A stretch of 64,000 nt of DNA, taken from the NCBI RefSeq assembly GCF_000204055.1, contig NW_006768868.1, positions 1-64,000 of the forward strand, read 5' to 3'. Below, one piece after another: positions 12,152-22,548 of the stretch. Origin of the DNA: Melampsora larici-populina 98AG31. Taxonomy: Eukaryota; Basidiomycota; Pucciniomycetes; Pucciniales; Melampsoraceae. A program made the position numbers and the translations under genes. Below the pieces are notes generated by a model that saw only the letters and a list, made by a program, of their open reading frames with translations, searched no databases and had not been told where the DNA came from. Every line of letters starts with the position of its first letter. The first letter of the stretch is position 1.

Positions 12152-12606
12152 TACAGTCAAACCCGCGCAATTGCATACCCGCGCAACTGCATACCCGCGC
12201 AACTGCATACCCGCGCAACTGCATAATCAGCCTTTTTGCACAGGCCAGGACTTCCCCCGACTGGGTGCGGGCTAAAAGTTGGATTTATTGCATAATTTTG
12301 TCAAAAATGATAATGCATAAGTCAAAACCCAAAAAACCGGGTCTTGCAAGCCCAATTGCATAGCTTTTACTCAAAATACAGGATAAAAAGTACACAATTA
12401 GGCATAAACCTTGAGCCCTAAGTCTCATAGCCTAGCTCATAACCTGCAAAAATGCATAATGTTATGTAATTTGGCCTATTTCCGCATATATGCATAACTT
12501 TATGCATTTTAACCTATCCTGTATTTTACCTCACTTTGCATAACCCGTGAAATTGCATAGGCCGGATGTTCCCCCCTGATTATGCAACTGCGCGGGTTTG
12601 ACTGTA
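12152..12606. mobile_element. pogo/Fot1-like MITE with TA duplication
   Basis: Element 12154-12604 (451 bp) starts CAGTCAAACCCGCGCA and ends with its inverted complement, with TA on both sides (12152-12153 and 12605-12606). CAGT termini and TA duplication fit the pogo/Fot1 branch of Tc1/mariner. Just inside the left end a 17-bp unit (CCCGCGCAACTGCATA-type) is repeated about four times in tandem. There is no coding capacity. GCATAA and TGCATA words recur throughout the interior. Confidence 0.75.
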
Positions 12607-12786
12607 TATGGTAGCTAGTTACCAGGCTAAACAATTTTAACAGAATCCAAATGTGATTCACTGAAACTTGATCATATAATTATAGTTGTAGGTAATTTTT
12701 TTTCCTCTGCTGTACCAGGCATTTTATATAGCAAAATGACAAGTTTAGCTATCACACAATTGACAGGTTGCTAAGCACACATTGAC

Positions 12787-13018
12787 ATTTACAAACACCT
12801 CCCTACTATTGTTGAGTGGAGTGAACCTGACCAAAAGGTATAGTTGGTCATACCTTTTTTTATCAAAGCTTCCAGCTTAACAATTTGCTTTTGTTTCTTT
12901 GAGATCATACTTGAACCCTACACGTACCTTAGGATCAACACTGATAAGGAGCTTCCAGCAATGGTCACCAAGGCTTTCAATCATTGGTATCAAGTTCCAC
13001 AGCCTGAAAATGTCATCA
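12787..13018 (+). pseudogene. Duplicated 5' fragment of the GGPP synthase gene
   Basis: This segment repeats, with few changes, exon 1 (from the codon for Asp-6), intron 1 and most of exon 2 of the GGPP synthase gene at 18751-20736. The encoded blocks [16 protein letters not shown] and [11 protein letters not shown] are recognisable. It lacks the start codon and stops after CAGCCTG, where the sequence switches to AAATGTCATCATAGATAC, the reverse complement of the same gene's start region. Unlike the gene copy, it does not carry the CACTA-like insertion, so it preserves the unfilled site (about 12803-12807). Confidence 0.85.
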
Positions 13019-13270
13019 TAGATACCAACGTTGGGCCGTTGCGCTGCACTGCGCGCAACGGGTCGTTGCTGAGCAGCGCAACGGTCAAAATTTGGCCCCA
13101 TATAGGACAACGCAATGGGCAACTATGGAACGCGTTGCGTTGCGTTGCTAACAACGGACGTTGCTCGCGTTGCAACTAGTCGCAACGGGCAACGAGCAGT
13201 CAAGATATGATATGACGAGTGGGGATTATTTATTCATTACACAGTTGTAAATAGAGCCACTTTACTGTAT

Positions 13271-16200
13271 TCAATTATTTGTATCTTTTTGCCTACCCCC
13301 AAATGCATCAATTGCCTCGTTTACCTCCTTGTATTTGTGACCTAGGCGTACCCCTTGACGTGCCCAAAGACAAGAACCAACGTTTTGCTCAATCGTACGT
13401 GGGACCAAACGAACTCGATCTGATGAACAAATGTCTGCTGCGGCAGAGAATGTCTGCTCGACTATGGCCGAACTGGCAGAGAGGCTTAGATAGTCTTTTG
13501 CCAGAGATGCCAGCACTGGAAAAACAACACAATTGACCTACCAAGATTTTCACAAAAGATTAACGATGATAATGCAAAAGCGATTCATGATTCAAGCCAG
13601 AAAGTAATACGCACACTCCACCATGGTAATATGGCGTTGCATTCCCTAGCATCATCCTTAGCCGACATCGGATGTGTTCCCTTTAGGTAAGCAGCCATTT
13701 CATCTACCTGTGCCTGAGGCTCTTGAGCTTTGAAAAGCTGAAACACATTGACGTCAGAGCTCGTCTTCGCTGAGGTAGTTGAATTCGAGTCAGAGGTTGA
13801 TGCTGGTACGTCAGTCTGTGGTGAGCCAATCGTTTTCTGACGCTGTGCAAACTTCTCCTGCAAGAGTGTACCAGCGCGGATCGTATGGGGGTGCTGAGGT
13901 CCAAATGCCTGCTCGTAGAACTGAAGGCGAAAGAAAGGGTTTAAAAGACTTGCCATGACCGTTGTGTCGCAAGCCAAAGCTTCTTGAAGATATCGTTCCA
14001 CTCGCTCTTGCATTGACATGATCATGGGTAGCAGTGCATCGCCAACTTGAAGATCTTTTACCCGATTCGCAAGATGCAGCTTGAGTGCATAGAATTCGGG
14101 AATCACCATTGAGCCTGTAGGTCCATTTCCTTCCATTCTTTTAGTCAACAGTAGAAAAGGCTATTCAAAATTGAGTTAGCAAATCACTCCAGGAGGTGCA
14201 CATCACGTATCACATGAGCAGGACTTACAGACAGCTTGTTTGTTAATTCCTCGAGTGAATCCCAGTCGTCGGGAGTGAAGAAGATTTCATGGAAGTATCC
14301 GCGCGGCTTTTGAGACAACCTGATACGACGTGACTTTGCTCTGACACGCTCAAGGTCGTCCGCAAGCAACTTGCTAACAACCTAATAAATGGGACATTAC
14401 AAATTGGTCTAATTAGATGTATCAGTAAGGATAAAGTCAAAATCGCTACCCACCTTACGTGCCTGTACCAATCGGTTAAGAGAATCGAATTCCGCTTTCC
14501 AACGGGTCGCATTGTAACCTGGTGTCAAGGGTAAAAGTTTGAGATTCATGCTTTTTGCAACACGTGTGAAATATCTGCGCCAAGGAGCTGATCTAGCAAC
14601 CCGGCGCGAGATAAAGTTAGCCTGATAAACCCAATATAAAACGCAGTTAGCATTTATTGATCATCCGGACATGATACAGCAGTGATTACCTGGGCCATTA
14701 ACGCATTGAGACGGAGAGCATGTTTCCTTGATGTGTTGTTTTTGAAATCGTTTGTGGTTGAGGTTTCAGGTGCGATGTCATTCACATCTTCCCGATCGCA
14801 CCGGTCCTCTTCAGCTTCGTCATAGTCCGGAGGAGCACAGGCGGTCTCTTCGCATTCGGAATCGTGATCAGTGTCTTCTTCATCAGGTAAAGGCATTTCT
14901 TCAGCTTCAGTTTGATCTTCGTCGTCTTCAATAACAATCGCACTTGGGTGTGATTCTTCTTCGTCTTCCTCTGCAATGACCGGCAGTCGCTCAGGGATGG
15001 GGAAAACTCCCAAGATCGATTTGCGCTGTTGATGTCGAGAAAGTACAGTTCGGCCAAGTTCCACCAAGCCACCCTTGACTGTNNNNNNNNNNNNNNNNNN
15101 NNNNNNNNNNNNNNNNNNNNNNNNNNNNNNNNNNNNNNNNNNNNNNNNNNNNNNNNNNNNNNNNNNNNNNNNNNNNNNNNNNNNNNNNNNNNNNNNNNNN
15201 NNNNNNNNNNNNNTATTATTGGAACCCGTGTCGGTTACCTGGCTAAGCATGTGTTACATAGAGATACATAATAAGTAACATTGAAGAAATATGATTGAAA
15301 TCGAATTAACTTATCTTGAGATGAAGCTGATGCTTCTTCATAAAATGGACTAATGGCTGTGCCAGCCATTTGCCATTGTGGTGCCATGCGACTAGCTTCA
15401 GAGTAAGATGACGGACTTGATAGGTCCACTTGTCATCAATGAACGTGACCGCCGCGCCTAAGAAAGCGTGGATATTGTTTGCCGTCGTCCAACCATCGTG
15501 AATGAGGGTGAACCTACCAACGTTGCCCTTGCAGAGTGGGACCATTTCGATTTCAAAGTTAGTTTGAAATCGTAAGTTCCAAAAAGTAATCACCACTCAC
15601 ATTGATTTCTTTCAAGACAGTGTCTTGAAAGGACACATACATGCCACCGGCTTCTCTGGCCACCCATGTTCGGCCGAAGATCTTAACGTTTTGGCGAGCG
15701 TAGCAAAAGGCAACACGGAGGAAATGGTCCTCAATTCGATTCCAAGGAAGGGCTTGCGCTAAGATCCACACCATAAGAATCTGGTTGAGGACTTCGATTT
15801 TGAAAGGTGGTGTTTTGGAATCGAAGAACTCAACCATCTGTCGCTGGTTGGTTTCTTTCTTCTTCGTCATGATATCGATAGCACTTGCTGGAAGATTGGC
15901 TCCTGAATCAATTTCAGCTTGACGACCAGCGCATGGTTTTCGAACTCGGCCGACGGCGTAACCGTCACGGTGCTGCTTGAGATTCGAATTAGAGTCATAA
16001 TGAATACAAGGTTTTTTGGGACACCAGAGACACGGATACACAAGCGGTTTCATGTTCGGATCCTGTCAAATGAAAAGAAATATCAGTTCATGGACTGATA
16101 TTAGATAAACAATGTGAATTTAATATGAGAAACATCAATATCATCATCTTACATCATCTGGTCCCCACTCGGGTTCTCCAAAATAATCCTGTACAGGATC

Positions 16201-16710
16201 ATATTGAGCGGGATTGTCATTGTCTTCACCTTCCAATACCTTAGCACGCTTGGCTTTCTGGCGCTGGGTCAGGTGATCATCAGAGTCCTGATTCATTTCG
16301 GTCTCCAAAGGTACATCGTCATCGATAGGCTGTGATTGATCATGATAGGCAGGATGAGAAAGAAAAAACAAAATATGTGAGTAAATCGACGTGAAGAAAG
16401 AATCAAGATTACTTACGTTGTTGTTTGATTTGCTGACCCTGGACCGTTTCTTCGATTTATTAGTGCTAGTTTTAGTAGGAGCAGCTTTGGTCCTACACGA
16501 AGAGGTCCGAATCGATCCAGACTGGGTCCTCTTGTTTTTGGAATTCGTTGGAAGGGAAATAGCGGTCCGGCCATCAGTTGATGGCTGTACCAGTCCTGGA
16601 AGGCTTTTACGAGGAGTCGGAGGGCGTGATGAACGTCGAAGTGGAGTGATTTGACCACTGGCCTGAGAAGGAGGTGGATTGGTGGCATCTTCGCCGGGAC
16701 TGCTAGCCAT
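13271..16710 (-). CDS. hAT-family transposase with BED zinc finger
   Basis: Multi-exon gene inside the hAT element, starting with ATG at 16710 (MASSPGEDATNPPP) and ending at 13271. In order: a basic, Ser/Thr-rich N-terminus; a BED-type zinc finger in exon 3 (CLWCPKK then SNLKQHRDG, around 16010); the first catalytic Asp in FTLIHDGWTTANN (about 15500) with the following HAFLGAAVTFIDDKW; a second Asp in VTDTGSNN just before the gap; an acidic insertion (14750-14990); and the C-terminal dimerisation block SASSAIVEQTFSAAAD...LWAR (13370-13480) containing the catalytic Glu. Introns have ordinary GT-AG borders, for example the GTAAGT donor near 16425. No stop is seen outside the gap, so this may be an intact autonomous copy. 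The gap hides part of the catalytic domain. Confidence 0.85.
15083..15213. other. Assembly gap (131 N)
   Basis: A run of N interrupts the hAT transposase gene just after the VTDTGSNN motif. Confidence 1.
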
Positions 16711-17182
16711 GATGAGGGTAATCGATACTGGGGATTGAAGAAATCCGGAAAATCGAAACCAAAAACTAGGAATTGATGTTAATGGGACGAAGGGGTTGCT
16801 ATCGAATCGCAAAGAGTATGCCTTCAACATCTTGATCGATGGGAAGGGGTTGGGGTTGTCCATCCATCCCCTTACTGCTGAATAAGGCAAGTTGGGGTCG
16901 GCTGACGTTGATGGAGGTTGTATGGGGAATCCTGGCTTACGAAGCTGGATTCCGCGAGGGCTGATGACCAGGAATCCTGTGGCCCCGCTGCTGACCCGTT
17001 GCATTGCCGGAAGACCCGTTGCAAAAGCAACGCAACCCCCCTGGACTCGGACCCATGTCGGGCAGCGCAGTGTGTAACTGTAAAACACGTTACACTGCGT
17101 TGCGTTGCCCGTAAACCCGCTGCGGTGCGTTGCCACTGCGTTGCTCCTTTTTGGCAACGCAGTGGCCCAACGTTGTAGATAC

Positions 17183-17559
17183 TCATGCTGAACCTTAGTA
17201 AGATAGGAAGAGTTGGATGATACTGATGAGATCAAGACTTTCTGCAAGAACAATACTACAGTTTTAAAGTGATAACATGCTGGGTCTGGGAGTACAGCAT
17301 TTTGGAGAAAAAATGACCCCCCCTTGGATTTTTGACACTTATTCTTATCAAGGTTGCACTACTGATTGTAAGAGCATCCACACTCCTTTGCAGTATGTTT
17401 CAGTATCTTTTGCGGTACCCACCTGTACGCTAAGTTGAAAATTACATCATTTGTACAATTTCTACACTTGTGTCTAGTATCTGTCATGTATCATTTGTTA
17501 CTGTGCACATAATGTACACTCCCCTCCAAGTGATTTACATAATTATGGTACTCAAAGCT
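17183..17559 (-). repeat. Inverted copy of the GGPP synthase promoter (P3)
   Basis: The reverse complement of 18377-18750, the native upstream region of the GGPP synthase gene. At 17176-17190 it contains the inverted start codon region (CTCATGCTGAACC). It is about 90 percent identical by eye, with matching blocks such as GTACAATTTCTACACTTGTG and GTGCACATAATGTACA. It is joined through the hAT insertion to the truncated gene fragment at 12787-13018. Confidence 0.85.
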
Positions 17560-17735
17560 GTGCATACTTTGCTGTACATAGTTTTTTCTCTTTTGTCGCA
17601 ACTACACACAATCAGGAAAAACTATGTTTCTGGCTCTGAAGTACATACTTTTGAGCTTCAAACCAAAGACATACTTTTTCCTGGCTGTGTCTAGCTGCAA
17701 AAAACAAAAAAAACTATACACAGCAAAGTATACAC
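17560..17735. mobile_element. Small palindromic MITE, copy 1
   Basis: 176 bp with inverted ends GTGCATACTTTGC / GCAAAGTATACAC that extend about 55 bp inward (poly-T/poly-A tract, then GCAGCTAGACACAGCC). The same element lies in the other orientation at 18199-18376. It separates promoter copy P3 from P2. Confidence 0.7.
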
Positions 17736-17814
17736 AGCTTTGAGTATGGTAAATCATTCAAATTTTGCAGCGGTGTGGCCAGGGTTTGTCCCAAACCCGA
17801 TGATTACAATGCAC

Positions 17815-18198
17815 AGCTTTGAGTACCGTAATTACGTAAATCCCTTGGAGGGGACTGTACATTATGTGCACAGTAACAAATGATACATGACAGATACTAG
17901 ACACAAGTGTGGAAATTGTACAAGTTATGTAATTTTCAACTTAGCGTACAGGTGGGTACCACAAAAGATACTGAAACATACTGCAAACCAGTGTGGATGC
18001 TCTTACAATCAGTAGTGCAACCTTGATAAGAATAAGTGTCAAAAATCCAAGGAGGGTGTCATTTTTTCTCCGAAATGCTGTACTCCCAGAACCAGCATGC
18101 TAGCACTTTAAAACTGTAGTATTGTTCTTGCAGAAAGTCTCGAACTCATTAGTATCATCCAACTCTTTCTATTCTACTAACGTTCAGGATGAATATCT
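17815..18198 (+). repeat. Second copy of the GGPP synthase promoter (P2)
   Basis: Direct duplicate of 18377-18750. It runs up to a decayed start region reading ATGAATATCT (compare ATGAGTATCT at 18751) and then stops at the MITE. With P3 it forms an inverted repeat of roughly 380 bp arms around 17560-17814. Confidence 0.85.
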
Positions 18199-18376
18199 GT
18201 GTATACTTTGCCGTGTATAGTTTTTTTTGTTTTTTTGCAGCTAGACACAGCCTGGAACAAGTATGTTTTTGGTTTGAAGCTCAAGAATATGTACTTCTGA
18301 GCCAGAAACATAGTTTTTCCTGGTCATGAGTAGTTGTGAAAAAAGAAAAAAAAACTATGTATGGCAAAGTATGCAC
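18199..18376. mobile_element. Small palindromic MITE, copy 2
   Basis: 178 bp, the same family as 17560-17735 in opposite orientation (begins GTGTATACTTTGCCGTG, ends GGCAAAGTATGCAC). It lies between promoter copies P2 and P1, directly upstream of the native promoter. Confidence 0.7.
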
Positions 18377-18750
18377 AGCTTTGAGTACCGTAATTATGTA
18401 AATCACTGGGAGGGTACTGTACATTATGTGCACAGTAACAAATGATACATGACAGATACTAGACACAAGTGTGGAAATTGTACAAATTATGTCATTTTCA
18501 ACTTAGCGTACAGGTGGGTACCACAAAAGATACTGAAACATACCACAAACAAGTGTGGATGCTCTTACAATCAGCAGTGCAGCCTTGATAAGACAAAGTG
18601 TCCAAAATCCAAGGTGGGTGTCATTTTTTCTCCGAACTGCTGCACTCCCAGAACCAGAACACTAGCACTTTAAAACTATTGTATTGTCCTTGCAGAAAGT
18701 CTTGATCTCATCAGTATCATCCAACTCTTTCTATCTTACTAAGGTTCAGC
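18377..18750 (+). promoter_or_regulatory. Native 5' region of the GGPP synthase gene (P1)
   Basis: The sequence directly upstream of the ATG at 18751. It is the third copy of the promoter repeat. No clear TATA box or upstream frame is evident, so calling it a promoter is inferred from position and from duplication together with the gene start. Confidence 0.5.
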
Positions 18751-20736
18751 ATGAGTATCTATGATGACATTTACAAACACCTCCACTGCCAGCATTAAAT
18801 AGGTTCCCTGGTCGGAACATGACCTAGGCTGGGAATATCATTGAGAGAAGAATGGAGAATCAAATCATCTTGCACTGCACATCTGAGCCATAAAGCATAC
18901 ACTACATATGTGCAAACATCTGAGTAAATCCTTAGCTATCAGCTACATACAGGTCCGCTCAGCTATCTGCTCATCTAGATAAGAAAATCATGTGTAATAC
19001 ATGCTGTAACTTTGTTCAGATTGAGACGCACATTTCAAAATATTGACTACATATATCACAATGGCTACTCAGGAAATATTCATGGAACTGTGTAACAGTA
19101 GCAGAATGGGAATCTGATCACTAGGACCCGTATTCCCATCTGGGAACCTCTTTAATGCTGGCAGTGCTCCCTACTATTGTTGAGTGGAGTGAACCTGACC
19201 AAAAGGTATAGTTGGTCATACCTTTTTTTTATCAAAGCTTCCAGCTTAACAATTTGCTTTTGTTTTTTTGAGATCTTACTTGAACCCTACACGTACCTTG
19301 GGATCAACACTGATAAGGAGCTTCCAGCAATGGTCACCAGGGCTTTCAATCATTGGTATCAAGTTCCACAGCCTGCACTGGATATTATTTTGAAGATTGT
19401 TGGACCAATACATGTTGCCAGTCTATTGTTTGTAACTTTTGATTTGTTTACATTTTCACATGAGTGATCTGACACCTTTCATCAAAATCTACCTCTATAG
19501 AATCGATGACATCCAAGATGATTCTGATTTGAGAAAAGGGAAACCAGGTATGTTATGAGTCCTAATCCCTGTTCATCTCACTGATAAGAATTGTTTCTGC
19601 TTCAGTGGCTCATACGGTATACGGTGTGGCACAGACCATAAACACAGCCACGTACGTGTGACACACGTCTTCTCTCTCTTGCAATGGCCCGTACACTCAG
19701 TGACCACCCCACTTCCCAGTTATGTGTTCTTTGATGCCTACCGCAACATCTCAAAACTAACACCGTTTTTAAAATCGCCTGAGATCACTGATTTGGGGAG
19801 CATTATCGATGGTAAACAATAATCTGAGCCTTGTTCAAATTTAACAATTCCACATCCTGATATTGGTTCTGGGTTCAGATGAGATTATGGCACTTCATCG
19901 CGGTCAAGGGAAAGACTTGTACTGGAGGGACTCCTTGATATGCCCTACAGAGGAAGAGTATCTCCGAATGATACACAACAGTTCAGTCTATCACTTCTTT
20001 GTTCTCCTTTCCTATTGATGCTGATTTGTGGTCATCTTCCGCTCAGAAACGGGAGCTATGTTTCGATTACCAATCAAGTTGTGCAAGCTCTATCTCCAGT
20101 GGAATCGCTACCGTGAGTTAGATACTTTTTGGACAATGTTTGTTCTGTAGCCCACTCTGACATATATAATATGGGAACAGTGACTGCTTTCCATTGGTGA
20201 ATATAATCGGTATCCTCGCTCAAATTCAGAATGATCTCTTGAGCCTATCTCGCGAGGTCAGTTTCAACACATGAATTTATTTTATCGCTCTTGAGATCAA
20301 TTATGAATCATACTTTTTCTTGAACATTCTGTGACAGTTTACAGAAGATAAAGGATTTTGCGAGGATTTTTCCGAGGGAAAATTTAGCTTTCCAATCATT
20401 CATGCAATAAAGGCTGATAGCTCAAACAGTCTATTAATGGGTAAGATGCTCTTAACATCATTCAAATTCATTCCTTTTCTCAACTTGATGAAAATCTATC
20501 AATCATTCTCTTTATTAGATATCTTACGGTCACGTCCAAAAGATGAGGCCACGAAGAGAAAGGCATTAAGATATATGAATGATCAAACAAAATCATTAGA
20601 TCATGCTTTCAAGGTTATTCGTAAATTGGAGAAAATTGCAAAGGAAGAGATAGAGAAGTTAGGTGGGAACCCAGAATTGAGCTCTATCTTTGAGCTCATT
20701 CATTTTTCTTCAACTCCTGAAATTGATGACCAATAG
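18751..20736 (+). pseudogene. Geranylgeranyl diphosphate synthase, exon 1 interrupted by a MITE
   Basis: The gene starts ATG AGT ATC TAT (MSIYDDIYKHL) at 18751. Exon 1 is cut after codon 11 by the CACTA-like MITE (18784-19166) and resumes at 19170. Exon 2 (19273-19427) has [19 protein letters not shown] and HVASLL; exon 3 (19501-) begins IDDIQDDSDLRKGKP, the first Asp-rich motif DDxxD. Later exons give [47 protein letters not shown], then FTEDKGFCEDFSEGKFSFP and IIHAI, and the tail to TAG at 20736. These are the landmarks of the fungal enzyme making GGPP for prenylation and isoprenoids. The second Asp-rich motif is QIQNDLLSL rather than the usual DDxxN/D, and one junction (about 20118/20181) does not join in phase. 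With the insertion this reads as a decaying paralogue. Confidence 0.85.
18781..19169. mobile_element. CACTA-like MITE with 3-bp target duplication
   Basis: 383 bp (18784-19166) with 25-bp inverted ends beginning CACTGCCAGCATTAAA, one mismatch, and CTC on both sides (18781-18783 and 19167-19169). CACTG/CACTA ends plus a 3-bp duplication are diagnostic of the CACTA/EnSpm superfamily. The empty site CACCTCCCTACT is present in the duplicated gene fragment at 12800-12812. There is no coding capacity, and reading through from exon 1 meets TAA within five codons. Confidence 0.85.
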
Positions 20737-21579
20737 AAAGCTACATGGGGTTCTCATATAGAACATGAGTTCCTGATTCAAGTCTATCAACACATTGATG
20801 TTGTGATGTTCTAAAGCAGATTTTTTATCATTGTTCTGACACATCTATATTATACATAGGCTCTGATCTAATCATCCATGTAGGACATATAATGTGTGCC
20901 ACATTAGAATCACCAAGTGGTATGAAAGACAAAGCATTCAATCTTGTATAGTGAAGAGACTCGTATAACCTTGCAAAAATTAGATTGCAAAAGGAATCAA
21001 ACAAGTCTAATGGCATAGTGATAATTAACAATGATGTCATAATAAGATGAGATGAAAATGAGAAGGTATGGTTGCTAGTCCCAAGATGTGTTAAATGTTG
21101 GACCAACGGGTATTTTTCTGGCAAATCAATGCCGAGTCTCAAAACTCATCAAATCTGTGTGCCAAGAGCACTGTTATAATCCTGGCATTTGTGCAAATCC
21201 AGATCTGTGATTAAAAATTAGAAAACCTGAATTCCTGTTTTAGTTGGGTTTTACAGTGATACAAACTGATTTGTTACAAGCGTAATTTTTGAGGAAATGT
21301 AAGGAAAAAAGCATGTGTTTGTTGGTTGAGAGTATGCTGAGTGTTCAGAGCAAAAATAAACAAAAAACATCAAAATTTGATAAAGATGCAAAAAAAGGTT
21401 AAAATAATTATGAATTCAGGTTTGCGTCAGTTGCCAAGGTACACAGAACTTCTTGATGAGATGTGGAAAGCTTTACATTTGGATTAGGACAAGGTTGGGC
21501 TTTCATAACTTTGCTATCATGACCCAAAGAAGCATAATCAGACAATGGGGTCAAAAAATATGGAAAAGACTGACTTACA
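20737..21579. other. Spacer, no supported gene
   Basis: 3' flank of the GGPP synthase gene, followed by AT-rich sequence. A 104-codon minus frame (20828-21142) has no recognisable domain. It may be part of the DNA element whose transposase tail lies at 21580-21771. Confidence 0.4.
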
Positions 21580-21771
21580 GGAGCTCATACATCTTTCTAA
21601 CAGCATTGTGAAAAAAGCATTGGATAGTTTTGAGAGGGCAGGTTTTCCTGATCCTTTCAAATAAGTCCTTTGCATCTTGCAGACTTTTGCATTCAAAGCT
21701 ATGGTCTTGGTAGACTAAATTTAGTCCTTCTCAGCCAAAATCAACAAAATAAGAGAGTACAAATTGAGCAA
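21580..21771 (-). pseudogene. C-terminal piece of a DDE transposase, split off by a Gypsy insertion
   Basis: On the minus strand this carries the segment ending with KTIQCFFHNAVRKMYELL, which matches the C-terminal helix region of the transposase whose body lies at 26393-28522. It is separated from that body by the Gypsy element at 21777-26387. The frame between the joint and this segment contains a stop. Confidence 0.5.
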
Positions 21772-21776
21772 ACTGA

Positions 21777-22094
21777 TGTAAATGACGGATAGTCCTCACT
21801 TAAAGGTGTGTAAGAGAAGAGTCTCTTGGAGGGAACGGGACAATCAAATGCAACAATAGTGGACTTTGGAGTTTCTAGAACCAAAGTATGTGCAAACTTG
21901 TATTTCTAGATCTGACTGACTGACTCCAAAGAGAGATGATGCAAGATCAGTCTTGAATTCCCTGAGGAGCCGACTTGGATTGAACAAATTTGATAATATA
22001 TAGAAAACAGCGTAAGGTCTAAGTTTAAGGTCTAAGTAGTTGTGGTTGTAATTAATATGCTTGTAATGATGTGTGATGTGTAAGCATCATTACA
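21777..22094 (-). repeat. Gypsy 3' LTR
   Basis: 318-bp LTR with TG...CA ends. It is about 95 percent identical to the 5' LTR where they align, but lacks the roughly 120-bp internal duplication found there. Confidence 0.9.
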
Positions 22095-22548
22095 TTCTCC
22101 CCTCCTATAAAAAGGACTTGAGCATATGGGGAGTGACCAATTAGCCTAAGAAAAATGAAGTAATTTAAAAGAGAAAATTTAACACAAGTACTCGAAATTA
22201 AGAAAAGAAAATAGAGAAACAGAAGAAAAGCAACTAAAAAAACTGAGAAATAAAGGAAGATTGAATTCTTGATTTGATGTTCCGCTGGCACAATAGGTGG
22301 TTGATCCAAGGCTTGATGATTGGTGGGAGTACTGTGAAGAGAAGCAGCGAAGTCCCAATCATTGCTCACAGTGTGGCCAAGGTAATGTATTTCTTCCCAA
22401 TGGCGTAGTACAGCCCGGTGGTGCATACTAAGGAGAGAACTTACTTTTGGTCATTTGACCCAATTGTCAAGTCCTCCGGTTCCACAAAGAGTTTCAGCTT
22501 TGAGATGTTGAACACGTTATGGCGCTTGTCGCCCACAGGTAGGTCCAC

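Larger units (their letters stand above)
13019..17182. mobile_element. Complete hAT transposon with 7-bp target duplication
   Basis: Element 13026-17175 (about 4.15 kb) begins CAACGTTGGGCC and ends GGCCCAACGTTG. TAGATAC flanks it at 13019-13025 and 17176-17182. hAT elements normally duplicate 8 bp; here 7 match exactly, with the eighth position changed or absorbed. The subterminal 150-300 bp on both sides are packed with GCGTTGC / GCAACGC words, which are typical transposase-binding repeats of hAT elements. The unfilled target is present in the window at 18751-18768. A 131-base assembly gap (15083-15213) lies inside the transposase gene. Confidence 0.9.

Noticed and set aside
12844..19467. 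First read as a plain dispersed repeat with transposon arms (12787-13018 and 19167-19380)
   Set aside because: The repeated unit is the 5' part of a GGPP synthase gene with its promoter, so the arms are gene-derived rather than transposon ends.
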